NCBI RefSeq assembly: GCF_007830065.1
Contig: NZ_VLKK01000012.1
Location: 23,501 to 87,500, forward strand
Origin: Sphingobium wenxiniae
GTDB taxonomy: Bacteria; Pseudomonadota; Alphaproteobacteria; Sphingomonadales; Sphingomonadaceae
Direction: 5' to 3'
Length of the DNA stretch: 64,000 nucleotides
Position 1 is the stretch's first letter; every line of letters starts with the position of its first letter. The notes under the pieces were generated by a model, which did no database searches, was not told the origin of the DNA, and saw only the letters and a program-made list of their open reading frames with translations. The translations under genes and the position numbers were made by a program. This document shows positions 7,809 through 16,960 of the stretch, in pieces.

Positions 7809-8426
7809 TCAGCGGAACACAGGCCCCTGTACCGGCCCGCTGGGCGCAGCGCTCTTGGGCTTGGCGCTGTCAAGCGCCTCGACAAGGCCCGGCGTGCGGC
7901 CGTCGCGCTTCGCATAGTCCCGCGCCGACATGCCCGCCAGCGTATCGCGCCGGTCGGGATTGGCGCCTTGCGCCACCAGCAGGCGGACCAGCGCCACATC
8001 GCGCAACTGCACCGCGCGGATCAGGGGCGTTTCGCCGCTGCTGTTGGTCTTGTCGACCTGCGCCCCGAACGTCAGCAGGGTCCGCACGCCTTCCTCGAAC
8101 CGCGCCTGCACGGCGTCCATCAGGGGGGTATTGCCCTGATTGTCGGTCAGATTGGGATTGGCGTCCTTCGCCAGCAGGAAAGTCAGCCATCCATTGTCGC
8201 GCCGGGCGACGACCAGATGCAGCGCGGTTTCCCCGGTGGTCACGTCGCGGCTGTTGACGATGGTCGATCCGGGCTTTTGCATCAGGTCCATCGCCTTCTG
8301 CCCGTCCACATCCTTGACCGCTTTCAGGAAGTTGTAGGCGTCCGAAAACTGGGCCTGCGCCGCCGCCGGGGACAGCATCGCCAAGGCCAGCGCCGCGCCG
8401 CGCACACTCCAAAACCGTCTCTTCAT
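7809..8426 (-). CDS. Exported ankyrin-repeat protein
   Basis: A 205-residue protein with a signal peptide (ALALAMLSPAAAQAQ) and then at least three ankyrin repeats, seen as GETALHLVVARRDNGWLTFLL, GNTPLMDAVQARFEEGVRTLL and GETPLIRAVQLRDVALVRLL. It is likely periplasmic and a protein-binding scaffold; the partner is unknown. The start at 8426 gives the signal peptide directly; a longer frame to 8570 has no such feature and overlaps the sco promoter side. Confidence 0.85.
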   Translation of the reverse strand: MKRRFWSVRGAALALAMLSPAAAQAQFSDAYNFLKAVKDVDGQKAMDLMQKPGSTIVNSRDVTTGETALHLVVARRDNGWLTFLLAKDANPNLTDNQGNTPLMDAVQARFEEGVRTLLTFGAQVDKTNSSGETPLIRAVQLRDVALVRLLVAQGANPDRRDTLAGMSARDYAKRDGRTPGLVEALDSAKPKSAAPSGPVQGPVFR

Positions 8427-8485
8427 GCTGTCACGCCCCGTTGGATTTGCAAATGCGGCCTTAGCAGGGCATGGCTGGCGGTGCC

Positions 8486-9115
8486 ATGAACAAAGCGCCG
8501 ATCCTTGCCGCCCTGCCCGTCCTTGCCTTGCTGGCCGCCTGTAATATGGGCGGCGCGGACAATGCATCAAGCCCGCAGGGCGAACTGGTGGGGGCCCGGA
8601 TCGGCGGGCCCTTCACACTCACCGATCAGGATGGGAAGAAAGTCCGCTGGGACGATTTCAAGGGCCGGTATCGCCTCGTCTATTTCGGCTATACCTATTG
8701 CCCGGACGTCTGCCCGGTGGACCTGCAACGTATCATGCAGGCCTTTGCCAGGTTCGAGAAGGAAAAGCCCGCCCTCGCCGCGAAGGTCCAGCCGATCTTC
8801 ATCAGCGTGGACCCGGAACGCGATACGCCCGCTACGATCAAGACCTATGTGAACGCTTTCCACCCGCGCCTCATCGGCCTGACCGGCACGCCGGACGAGA
8901 TCGCGAAGGTGGCGAAGGATTTCGCCGTCATCTATCATCGCGAGGAGTCGCAGGGCGCCAGCGACTATCTGGTCGGACATAGCCGCACGCCCTATCTCTT
9001 CGGTCCGGATGGCGCGCCGATCGCGCTGGTGCCGGTGGACGATCCGGCCACGCCGGACGTGGATGAGGGCGCGCCCGATCATGTGCTGGCGTCCCTCGAA
9101 AAATGGGTGAAGTGA
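8486..9115 (+). CDS. SCO1/SenC-type copper chaperone lipoprotein
   Basis: Delivers copper to, or reduces, the CuA site of cytochrome c oxidase. The 209-residue protein has a lipobox LLAAC with Cys19 as lipidation site and the thioredoxin-like CPDVCP with copper ligands Cys72 and Cys76. The third ligand His165 lies in YLVGHSRTPY. ISVDPERDTP is also family-typical. No oxidase genes are adjacent. An ATG five codons earlier (8471) is possible; 8486 gives the more usual lipoprotein N-terminus. Confidence 0.93.
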   Translation: MNKAPILAALPVLALLAACNMGGADNASSPQGELVGARIGGPFTLTDQDGKKVRWDDFKGRYRLVYFGYTYCPDVCPVDLQRIMQAFARFEKEKPALAAKVQPIFISVDPERDTPATIKTYVNAFHPRLIGLTGTPDEIAKVAKDFAVIYHREESQGASDYLVGHSRTPYLFGPDGAPIALVPVDDPATPDVDEGAPDHVLASLEKWVK

Positions 9116-9119
9116 GGCA

Positions 9120-9545
9120 TTGGATTTCTGGGAAAAACCCCTCGACCAGCTTGACCGCGCGCAGTGGGAAGCGCTGTGCGACGGCTGCGGCAAATGCTGC
9201 CTGCACAAGGCGGAGGATGAGGATACGGGGCGCATCTATCCCACCAATGTCGCCTGCCGCCTGCTCGATCGGCACAGCGGGCAATGCACCAGCTACAAGG
9301 ATCGGCGCCGCTTCGTCCCCGACTGCGTGCGCCTGACCCCGCAAAAGGTGAAGACGATAAGCTGGCTCCCCCGCACCTGCGCCTATCGCCTGCGGGGAGA
9401 GGGTAAGCCGCTGCCCGCATGGCATTACCTCATCAGCGGCGACCGGGAAGCCGTCCACCGTGCCGGCGAATCCGTGCGCGGCTGGACCGTGGCGGAAGCG
9501 GATGCGGGCGATTGGGAACATCATCTTGTCGACCGGGAAATCTGA
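9120..9545 (+). CDS. UPF0260 (YcgN-like) cysteine-cluster protein
   Basis: A 141-residue protein of the YcgN/UPF0260 family, biochemical role unknown. The family carries clustered cysteines, here CDGCGKCC then C, C and C in VACRLL, GQCTSY and PDCVRL, likely binding a metal or Fe-S centre. The start is an inferred TTG at 9120, four bases after the sco stop; no ATG precedes the conserved DFWEKPLDQL. The end overlaps the next gene by 44 bases. Confidence 0.88.
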   Translation: MDFWEKPLDQLDRAQWEALCDGCGKCCLHKAEDEDTGRIYPTNVACRLLDRHSGQCTSYKDRRRFVPDCVRLTPQKVKTISWLPRTCAYRLRGEGKPLPAWHYLISGDREAVHRAGESVRGWTVAEADAGDWEHHLVDREI

Positions 9546-10239
9546 CGAAGTCGCGATCCTGATCGACGGCGTCGCGGTTCCGGTGCGGGTGCGCCGCTCC
9601 GCCCGTGCGCGCACCTACAAGCTGTCGCTGGACGCGGCGCGGGGCGAACTGCGCCTCTCCCTCCCCGCGCGTGCCAGCCTGAAACGGGCGCTCGGCTGGG
9701 CGCAGGGGCATGAAGGCTGGGTGCGGGCGCAGATGGCGGCCCGCCCGGCCATGGCGACGCTGCGCGACGGCGCGGTCTTTCCGCTGGAGGGGCGGGATGT
9801 GCGGATATGCTGGACCCCCGGCGCATCGCGCACGATCCGGCTGGAAGGCGAGCGGCTGCTGCTGGGCGGGGCCGAAGAGTCGGTCGGCGCGCGCGTGCTG
9901 CGCTGGCTCAAGGGCCGGGCAAAGGCGGTGCTGGAAAGTGAAACGCGGGAGTTGGCGGCACAGCATGGGCTGGCGGTCGCGTCGGTCGGCGTGGGCGATC
10001 CGCGCAGCCGCTGGGGCAGTTGCGCGTCGAACGGGACGATCCGCTATAGCTGGCGCCTGATCCTCTGTCCGCCGGAGGTGCGGCAGGCGACCGTCGCGCA
10101 TGAACTGGCGCATTTGATCCATATGGACCACAGCCCCGCCTTCCACGCGGCCCACGCCCGCCTGCTGGGCCGCGATCCCCGCCCGGCGCGGGCATGGCTG
10201 CGGACGCATGGGGCGGCTCTGCATCGCTTCGTGGGGTAA
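9502..10239 (+). CDS. YgjP/DUF45 family zinc metallopeptidase
   Basis: A 245-residue M48-related protein with a SprT-like core. The zinc site is HELAHLIHMDHSPAFH (HExxH plus a later His). Just before it is DPRSRWGSCASNGTIRYSWRL, the conserved YgjP strand-helix. No signal peptide is seen, so it should be cytosolic. The first ATG giving a reasonable length is 9502, inside the end of the UPF0260 gene; a TTG about 8 codons later is an alternative. Substrate is unknown. Confidence 0.85.
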   Translation: MRAIGNIILSTGKSDEVAILIDGVAVPVRVRRSARARTYKLSLDAARGELRLSLPARASLKRALGWAQGHEGWVRAQMAARPAMATLRDGAVFPLEGRDVRICWTPGASRTIRLEGERLLLGGAEESVGARVLRWLKGRAKAVLESETRELAAQHGLAVASVGVGDPRSRWGSCASNGTIRYSWRLILCPPEVRQATVAHELAHLIHMDHSPAFHAAHARLLGRDPRPARAWLRTHGAALHRFVG

Positions 10240-10286
10240 GAAGGCGGATTGGCCCAGGGTGGACGTCCCAATCCTCCCCAAACACC

Positions 10287-12698
10287 CTAATCCGCCCGCA
10301 TGGCCTCTTCGATCAGGGCTTCCGCCTCCATCAGCAGGGCGTCCTCCACATCATGCTGGGCCACCTGCTCGCGCCCGATGAGGATGAGGACGGGCACGGC
10401 GAGCGGGCTGACGCGCTCCAGCGGCATGTGCAGCATGGTGGACGCGGCGCGGTCTATGAGGTCGCCCAGACGCCCCACATCGGTCATCCGTGCGCGGGCG
10501 TCGGCCCATGCCGCTTTCAGCAGCAGATGGTCGGGCTGATATTTGCGGAGCACATCGTAGATGAGGTCGGTGGAGAATGTGACCTGCCGCCCGGTCTTGC
10601 GCTTGCCGGGATGCTGGCGCTCGATCAGGCCGGAAATCACCGCCACGTCGCGGAAGGCGCGCTTGAGCAGGCTTGATTGCTCGACCCATTCCACGAATTC
10701 ATGGTCGAGTATGTCGGCGGAAAACAGGCTTTGCGGGTCGGTGACGGGCTTGAGGCCATAGACCGCCAGCGCATAATCGTTCGACACGAACCCCATCGGC
10801 ATCAGGCCCTGCGCGTCCATGCGGCGGGTGAGGAGCATCCCCAGCGACTGATGCGCGTTCCACCCTTCGAAACTGTAGCAGACGAGATAGTGGCGGCCTT
10901 CATGCGGGAAGGTTTCGATCAATAGCTGGCCCGGCTGCGGCAGGGCGGAGCGATATTTCTGCATCTCCAGCCAATCGCGCACGTCCTTCGGAAAGCGGTG
11001 CCATTCCTCCGGCTGGGCAAGGAAGCGCCGCACGCGGTCGGCCAGACGCGTGGACATGGCCATGCGGGTGCCGCCCCAGCTTGGGATGCGTGCCTGTTTC
11101 GACGTAGCGCGGACGATGAGGTCGGCGGTGTCCATCCGCACCGTCTCCAGCGCCATGCCGGAAAAGAAGAAGCTGTCGCCCGGGCGCAGGGTTGCGGCGA
11201 ACCCCTCCTCCACCGTGCCCAGCTTGCGGCCGTTGGCGAAGCGCACGTCGAGCACCGGCTGATCGACGATGATGCCCGCGTTCATGCGATGCTGCTGGAT
11301 GAAGCGGGGATGGGAGACGCGCCATGTCCCGTCCTGTTCCCGCGTCAGCCGCTTGAATCGGTCATAGGCGCGCAGGGCGTAGCCGCCGCCCTCGATGAAA
11401 TGGAGGACGTGGGCGAAGGCTTCGTCCGTCAGCGCGCCATAGGGCATGGCGGAACGGACTTCGGTCAGCAGTTCCTCCTCGCGGAAGGGCGCGGCGCAGG
11501 CCATCGCCATCACATGCTGGGCCAGCACGTCGAGGCTGCCGGGGCGGAAATCGTCGCTGTCGCGCTCGCCCGATTCCACCGCGTCCAGCGCGGCGCGGGC
11601 TTCGAGATATTCGAAGCGATTGCCGGGAATCAGGATCGCCTCGCTAGGCGTGTCGAGCCGGTGATTGGCGCGCCCGATACGCTGGAGCAGGCGGGAGGAG
11701 CCTTTGGGCGCGCCCATCTGGATCACGCAATCGACATTGCCCCAATCGACGCCCAGGTCGAGGCTGGCCGTGGCGACGAGGGCGCGCAGCCTGCCCGCCG
11801 CCATGGCGCTTTCGACCTTGCGGCGCGCTTCGATGGACAGGCTGCCATGGTGGATGGCGATGGGCAGGTTCGCATCGTTCACCGACCAGAGCGACTGGAA
11901 GATCAGCTCCGCCAATCCCCGCGTGTTGCAGAAGACGAGCGTCGTCTGCCGCCGCTCGATCTCCGCCATCACCTGTTTGGCGGCATATTTGCCGCTATGG
12001 CCGGACCATGGCACGCTGCCTTCGGGGATGAGGATGGTGACATGAGGGTCCGCCCCCTGCTCGCCGATGACGGGCGTGACCGCGTTGATGTCGCCATCGG
12101 GCGCGAGCCAGGCGCGATAGGCGTCCACATCCGCGACGGTGGCGGAAAGGGCGACGCGGCGCAGGCCGGGATGGATGGCCTGCAGGCGCGATAGCGAGAG
12201 GTTGAGCAGGTCGCCGCGCTTTTGGGTCGCAAAGGCGTGGACTTCGTCGATGATGACGGTCTTCAAATCCGCGAACATCAGGAAGCTGTCGGGATAGCTC
12301 AGCAGCAATGAGAGCGATTCGGGCGTCGTGAGCAAAATCTGCGGCGGACGCGCGCGCTGGCGGGCCTTGCGGTCCGAAGGCGTGTCGCCGGTGCGGGTTT
12401 CGACACGGATGGGCAGGTCCATCTCCTCGATCGGCGTGAGGAGGTTGCGGCGCACGTCCACCGCCAGCGCCTTCAAAGGCGAGACATAAAGCGTGTGGAG
12501 GCCGTCGGCCGGCTTTTCGATAAGGTCAGTCAGCGTGGGCAGGAACCCGGCGAGCGTCTTGCCCGCGCCGGTCGGGGCGACGAGCAGCGTGTGCTCGCCC
12601 CGGCGCGCGGCCTCCAGCATGTCGCGCTGATGACGGCGCGGTGTCCAGCCGCGATCCGCGAACCATCGCTCCAGCGGATCGGGAAGGCGTGCGTCCAT
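10287..12698 (-). CDS. Ligase-associated DEXH-box helicase (Lhr-like)
   Basis: An 803-residue superfamily 2 helicase. Walker A APTGAGKT is at residues 41-48, DEVH (Walker B) lies in TVIIDEVHAFA, motif III is SATV, and motif VI is QRIGRANHRL. A long C-terminal winged-helix/Lhr extension follows. Length and N-terminus (DPLERWFADRGWTPRRHQ) match the helicase that in many proteobacteria sits with an ATP-dependent DNA ligase, an exonuclease and PdeM. Here pdeM is 34 kb away and neither ligase nor exonuclease is in the window. A frame extending to 12971 overlaps the divergent gene and was rejected. Confidence 0.9.
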   Translation of the reverse strand: MDARLPDPLERWFADRGWTPRRHQRDMLEAARRGEHTLLVAPTGAGKTLAGFLPTLTDLIEKPADGLHTLYVSPLKALAVDVRRNLLTPIEEMDLPIRVETRTGDTPSDRKARQRARPPQILLTTPESLSLLLSYPDSFLMFADLKTVIIDEVHAFATQKRGDLLNLSLSRLQAIHPGLRRVALSATVADVDAYRAWLAPDGDINAVTPVIGEQGADPHVTILIPEGSVPWSGHSGKYAAKQVMAEIERRQTTLVFCNTRGLAELIFQSLWSVNDANLPIAIHHGSLSIEARRKVESAMAAGRLRALVATASLDLGVDWGNVDCVIQMGAPKGSSRLLQRIGRANHRLDTPSEAILIPGNRFEYLEARAALDAVESGERDSDDFRPGSLDVLAQHVMAMACAAPFREEELLTEVRSAMPYGALTDEAFAHVLHFIEGGGYALRAYDRFKRLTREQDGTWRVSHPRFIQQHRMNAGIIVDQPVLDVRFANGRKLGTVEEGFAATLRPGDSFFFSGMALETVRMDTADLIVRATSKQARIPSWGGTRMAMSTRLADRVRRFLAQPEEWHRFPKDVRDWLEMQKYRSALPQPGQLLIETFPHEGRHYLVCYSFEGWNAHQSLGMLLTRRMDAQGLMPMGFVSNDYALAVYGLKPVTDPQSLFSADILDHEFVEWVEQSSLLKRAFRDVAVISGLIERQHPGKRKTGRQVTFSTDLIYDVLRKYQPDHLLLKAAWADARARMTDVGRLGDLIDRAASTMLHMPLERVSPLAVPVLILIGREQVAQHDVEDALLMEAEALIEEAMRAD

Positions 12699-12876
12699 GA
12701 TGGAGATGTAGGAAGGCGCGACCGCCCTGTCACTTCCGGCCGCGACAAACAGAATAATAATACCATCAGAAGAAATAATGTTTCGCCGCGCCTCTGGCTC
12801 TTTCGCGTCCTCATGCGTTACACTCGCGCCATGACAGCGGCGCTCCAGACGCCGCATTTTGCAGGAGTATCCGACT

Positions 12877-14205
12877 ATGACCGGCGAAACCGAAGCCGAG
12901 CTGACCGGCGCAGAACCCTCCCACAACCGCCGCCGCCCCAAGGCGCCCATCATGGAGATAGAGGGCCGCAAGCTGAAGCCCGCGACGCTGATGATGGGCC
13001 ATGGCTATGACCCCACTTTGTCCGAAGGATCGCTGAAGCCGCCGATCTTCCTCACCTCCACCTTCGCCTTTGAAAGCGCGGCGGCGGGCAAGCGGCATTT
13101 CGAGGGCGTGACCGGCATCCGCCCCGGCGGCGCGGAGGGCCTCGTCTATTCCCGCTTCAACGGGCCGAATCAGGAAATCGCCGAAGACCGGCTTTCCGTG
13201 TGGGAGGAAGCGGAGGATGCTCTGCTCTTTTCCAGCGGCATGTCCGCCATCGCCACCACCCTGCTCGCGCTGGTGCAGCCGGGCGACGTGATCGTCCATA
13301 GCGCGCCGCTCTATGCCGCGACGGAATCGCTGATCGGGCGCATTCTGGGGCGGTTCGGGGTGCAGTGGGTCGATTTCCCTGCGGGCGCGACCGAAGAAGA
13401 GATCGGCGCCGTCATCGAAAAGGCGAAGGGCATGGGGCGGGTCGCGCTGCTCTATCTCGAAAGCCCGGCCAATCCGACCAATGTGCTGGTCGATCTGGAG
13501 GCGGTCGCCGCGCGGCGCGACGCCCTGTTCGCGGGCGCGGAGCATGTGCCGCCGATCGCCATCGACAACACTTTCCTTGGGCCGCTCTGGCACCATCCGC
13601 TCAGCCATGGGGCGGACCTCGTCATCTATTCGCTCACCAAATATGCGGGCGGGCACAGCGATCTGGTGGCGGGCGGCGTGCTGGGGTCCGATGCGCTGAT
13701 CAACACCGTCCGGCTGATGCGGAACACCATCGGCACCATCCTCGACCCCCATTCGGCGTGGATGCTGCTGCGGAGCCTGGAGACGCTGGAACTGCGGATG
13801 AGCCGCGCGGGCGAAAATGCGGAAAAGGTTTGCGCCTGGCTCAAGGACCAGCCGCAGGTGGAAAAGGTCGTCTATCTCGGCTTCCCCGAAACCGATCGGC
13901 AGGCGGACATCTACCGCCGCCATTGCACCGGCGCGGGATCGACCTTCTCCCTCTATCTCAAGGGCGGGGAGGCGGAGGCGTTCGCCTTTCTCGACGCGCT
14001 CAAGATCGCGAAGCTGGCGGTCAGTCTTGGCGGCACGGAAACGCTGGCGAGCCATCCCGCCGCGATGACCCATCTGTCCGTCCCGGCGGAACGCAAGAAG
14101 GCGCTCGGCATCGGCGACAATATGGTGCGGATTTCCATCGGCTGCGAGGATGCGGACGACCTGATCGCCGACTTCGCCCAGGCATTGCGGGCGACGGAGG
14201 GCTAG
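12877..14205 (+). CDS. Cys/Met metabolism PLP-dependent enzyme (cystathionine gamma-synthase family)
   Basis: A 442-residue fold-type I PLP enzyme acting on sulfur amino acids. The PLP lysine is about residue 255 in YSLTKYAGGHSDL. YSRFNGPNQEIAEDRL and SSGMSAIATTLLAL are typical of cystathionine gamma-synthase, methionine gamma-lyase and O-acylhomoserine sulfhydrylase. Subtype cannot be decided by eye. A ribosome site GGAG at 12864 and ATG at 12877 fix the start. Its 3' end overlaps the convergent HAD gene by four bases. I see no SAM riboswitch in the 12699-12876 leader. Confidence 0.85.
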   Translation: MTGETEAELTGAEPSHNRRRPKAPIMEIEGRKLKPATLMMGHGYDPTLSEGSLKPPIFLTSTFAFESAAAGKRHFEGVTGIRPGGAEGLVYSRFNGPNQEIAEDRLSVWEEAEDALLFSSGMSAIATTLLALVQPGDVIVHSAPLYAATESLIGRILGRFGVQWVDFPAGATEEEIGAVIEKAKGMGRVALLYLESPANPTNVLVDLEAVAARRDALFAGAEHVPPIAIDNTFLGPLWHHPLSHGADLVIYSLTKYAGGHSDLVAGGVLGSDALINTVRLMRNTIGTILDPHSAWMLLRSLETLELRMSRAGENAEKVCAWLKDQPQVEKVVYLGFPETDRQADIYRRHCTGAGSTFSLYLKGGEAEAFAFLDALKIAKLAVSLGGTETLASHPAAMTHLSVPAERKKALGIGDNMVRISIGCEDADDLIADFAQALRATEG

Positions 14206-14876
14206 GGCCAGTCCACCCGCGTCCACCCGCGTTCAGCCGCCAGTTTCGCCAGCGGCTTGTGCGGGTTGGCCGCGTGGGGGACGTCGGAAAATTCCAGCAT
14301 CGGCGCATCCGACACATGGTCGGAATAGGAACGGATATAGGCTTCCGTGCGGTCGATGGCCTGCGCCGCCATCCACGCCTTTATCATGCGCAGCTTGCCG
14401 GTGTCGTAGCAATTCTCGCCCGCGATCCGGGCGCGGACATAGCGCAGATCCTGGCTCAGATGATCGGTCGCGATCACCGCGTCGAAGCCCAGCCGCCGCG
14501 CGATCGGCTCGACATAGAGGCGGTAGGAGGCGGTTGCGAGCACCAGCGTGCACCCGTCCGCCTTGTCCCGCGCGATCTGCGCCAGCGCGCCGGGGCGGAC
14601 ATTGCCTTCCACCACCTTCGCGGCATAGCTTTCCACATGCGGCATCAGCTTCGCGCGCTCGACATTCCAGCCGATCATCAGGCCCTGATTGACTTCCTTG
14701 AGCCGCTGGCGCGTCACCAGTTTCAATACATAGGCCAGCATCATCAGGACGACGCCTGGAAACAGCAGCAGCCGCCAGGGCGCCATATGCCGCGCCACAT
14801 GCAGCAGGAAGCCCGTATAGGTGCCCGAATAAGTGACCGTCCGGTCCATGTCGTAAATCGCCAGCCTGTGCGTCAT
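14202..14876 (-). CDS. HAD-IB family phosphatase
   Basis: A 224-residue HAD hydrolase with the nucleophile motif DMDRT (DxDxT) near the N-terminus, ATASYR as motif II, and YSDHVSDAPML as the acidic motif III. One hydrophobic stretch (RLLLFPGVVLMMLAYVL) may touch the membrane, as in PlsC- or CicA-related HAD-IB proteins. Substrate is unknown; phosphoserine, phospholipid head groups or similar are possible. It ends tail-to-tail with the PLP enzyme. Confidence 0.85.
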   Translation of the reverse strand: MTHRLAIYDMDRTVTYSGTYTGFLLHVARHMAPWRLLLFPGVVLMMLAYVLKLVTRQRLKEVNQGLMIGWNVERAKLMPHVESYAAKVVEGNVRPGALAQIARDKADGCTLVLATASYRLYVEPIARRLGFDAVIATDHLSQDLRYVRARIAGENCYDTGKLRMIKAWMAAQAIDRTEAYIRSYSDHVSDAPMLEFSDVPHAANPHKPLAKLAAERGWTRVDWP

Positions 14877-14975
14877 GCCGCTATCGAAACTTTTTGCCCT
14901 TGCCCTTCGTTCTGACTAGCGGATGGGCCGTTTCGGCTTGCCGCGCAACCGATAATGGATCACTAATCCCGACGC

Positions 14976-16085
14976 ATGAACAAAGCCGCCGATCTTGCTG
15001 AGGAAACGCGCGACGGCGGCACGGTCGTCCGGCTTTCCGGCACGCTCACCATCGCCTGCCTGCACGACCTGCCGTCGCGGCTGGACGCGCTGGAAGGGCC
15101 TATCAGCGCCATCGATCTGTCCGATGTCGATCATATGGACACGATCGGCGCATGGACCGTGCATCGCACCGCCAAGCGGCTGGACTGCGCCGTCGGCGGC
15201 GGCAGGGCCGATGCGGAAAGGATGATCGCGGCGGTCGGCGAACTGGACGAGCCGGTGGCGATCCGTCCCGAACATGTGTCGCCCCTGAAACGCGTGCTGG
15301 GCGAAATCGGCGAAGCGGTCGTCAATTCGGGCGCGACCCTGTTCGGCCTGCTCGGCTTTTTCGGCGCGACGCTGGTCGCGGCATGGAATGTCGTCCGCCA
15401 CCCCAGCCGTTTCCGCGTCAATGCCGTGGTGCAGCGGTTCGAGGTCGTGGGCGTATCGGCGCTGGGCATCATCGGCCTGATGAGCTTCCTGATCGGCATC
15501 GTCATCGCCCAGCAGGGATCGGTGCAGTTGCGCCAGTTCGGCATGGAGATGCTGACGATCAACCTGGTCGGCCGGCTGACCTTCCGCGAACTGGGCGTAT
15601 TGATGACGGCGATCATGGTGGCGGGCCGCTCCGGCTCCGCCTTCGCCGCGCAGCTGGGCACCATGAAGCTGACCGAGGAAGTGGACGCGATGCGGACCAT
15701 CGGCGTCTCCCCCATGGAGGCGCTGGTGCTGCCCCGCACGCTGGCGGTGGTGGTGATGATGCCGCTGCTGGGTTTTTATTCGTCGGTCATCGCGGTCATC
15801 GGCGGCGGATTCCTGTGCGCGGTTTCGCTCGACATTCCGCCGATCACCTTTGTTCAGCGCCTGCGGGAAGTGGTGCCGATCACCGATTTGTGGGTCGGCC
15901 TCATCAAGGCGCCGGTGTTCGGCCTCATCATCGCCATTTCGGGCTGTTTCCAGGGAATGCAGGTCAAGGCCAATGCGGAGGAAGTCGGCTTGCGCACCAC
16001 CTCCGCCGTGGTGCAGGCGATCTTCCTCGTCATCGTGATCGACGCCTTTTTCGCGGTCTTCTTCACCTGGGTGGGCTGGAACTGA
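14976..16085 (+). CDS. mlaE: MlaE-type ABC permease with N-terminal STAS domain
   Basis: Inner-membrane permease of an MCE/Mla lipid transport system. Residues 1 to about 100 form a STAS-like domain (VVRLSGTLTIACL, AIDLSDVDHMDTIG), fused here although it is the separate protein MlaB in E. coli. The rest is the MlaE domain with about five to six membrane segments and the conserved ELGVLMTAIMVAGRSGSAFA and EEVDAMRTIGVSP. It is first of four genes; the stop overlaps the mlaF ATG (ATGATG type). Confidence 0.93.
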   Translation: MNKAADLAEETRDGGTVVRLSGTLTIACLHDLPSRLDALEGPISAIDLSDVDHMDTIGAWTVHRTAKRLDCAVGGGRADAERMIAAVGELDEPVAIRPEHVSPLKRVLGEIGEAVVNSGATLFGLLGFFGATLVAAWNVVRHPSRFRVNAVVQRFEVVGVSALGIIGLMSFLIGIVIAQQGSVQLRQFGMEMLTINLVGRLTFRELGVLMTAIMVAGRSGSAFAAQLGTMKLTEEVDAMRTIGVSPMEALVLPRTLAVVVMMPLLGFYSSVIAVIGGGFLCAVSLDIPPITFVQRLREVVPITDLWVGLIKAPVFGLIIAISGCFQGMQVKANAEEVGLRTTSAVVQAIFLVIVIDAFFAVFFTWVGWN

Positions 16086-16957
16086 TGGCGGCGGAAATCG
16101 AAGCGGTCGAGGAAGAACGCGTCGAAAAGGCGGTCGAAGGCAATGGCATCGCCATTTGCGTGCGCGACCTTCGCACCAGCTTCGGCGATCAGGTCGTGCA
16201 TGACGGGCTGGACCTGGACGTGCGCAAGGGCGAAATCCTGGGCGTCGTCGGCGGATCGGGCACTGGCAAGTCGGTGCTGATGCGCGCCATCATCGGCCTT
16301 CAGATTCCCGACCGGGGCGAGATCGAGGTCTTTGGCGAACCGATGATCGGGCGGCTGGATGACGAGGCGCTGGCCATCCGCAAGCGCTGGGGCGTGCTGT
16401 TTCAGGGCGGCGCGCTGTTTTCCACGCTGACGGTGGCGGAGAATGTGGAAGTGCCGATCCGGGAATATTATCCCAATATCGACGCGCAGCTCAGGGACGA
16501 GATCGCCGCCTACAAGATTCGCATGACCGGCCTGCCCGCCGATGCCGGGCCCAAATATCCCGCCGAACTGTCCGGCGGAATGAGGAAGCGCGCGGGGCTT
16601 GCTCGCGCATTGGCGCTGGACCCGGACCTCCTGTTCCTGGACGAGCCGACGGCGGGGCTGGACCCCATTGGCGCGGCGGCCTTCGACGAACAGACGCGCC
16701 GGTTGCAGCAGACGCTGGGCCTCACCGTCTTTCTCATCACCCATGATCTCGACACGCTCTATTCGATCTGCGACCGGGTGGCGGTGCTGGCGGATAAAAA
16801 GGTGATTGCAGTGGGTACGATCGACGAATTGCTGGCGACCGACCATCCCTGGATACAGGAATATTTCAACGGCCCGCGCGGTCGCGCCGCCACGGCGGCG
16901 GTGGCGCGCGAGCGCGGCAAGACCGCTGCCGAAACCCAAGCGGACGGAAGGCGATAG
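16085..16957 (+). CDS. mlaF: MlaF-type ABC ATPase
   Basis: ATPase partner of the MlaE permease, 290 residues. Walker A GGSGTGKS is near residue 56, the signature is LSGGMRKR, Walker B is LLFLDEPTAGLDP, and the H-loop is ITHDL. The N-terminal 25 residues are a charged extension. The start at 16085 overlaps the mlaE stop; longer frames running back to 15152 are shadows of mlaE. Confidence 0.94.
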   Translation: MAAEIEAVEEERVEKAVEGNGIAICVRDLRTSFGDQVVHDGLDLDVRKGEILGVVGGSGTGKSVLMRAIIGLQIPDRGEIEVFGEPMIGRLDDEALAIRKRWGVLFQGGALFSTLTVAENVEVPIREYYPNIDAQLRDEIAAYKIRMTGLPADAGPKYPAELSGGMRKRAGLARALALDPDLLFLDEPTAGLDPIGAAAFDEQTRRLQQTLGLTVFLITHDLDTLYSICDRVAVLADKKVIAVGTIDELLATDHPWIQEYFNGPRGRAATAAVARERGKTAAETQADGRR

Positions 16958-16960
16958 GAT

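Noticed and set aside
12699..12876. SAM riboswitch before the Cys/Met PLP gene
   Set aside because: No SAM-II or SAM-V-like pattern visible; the leader is short and not structured by eye.
12699..12971. Longer helicase start at 12971
   Set aside because: Would overlap the divergent gene; first 91 residues are non-conserved.
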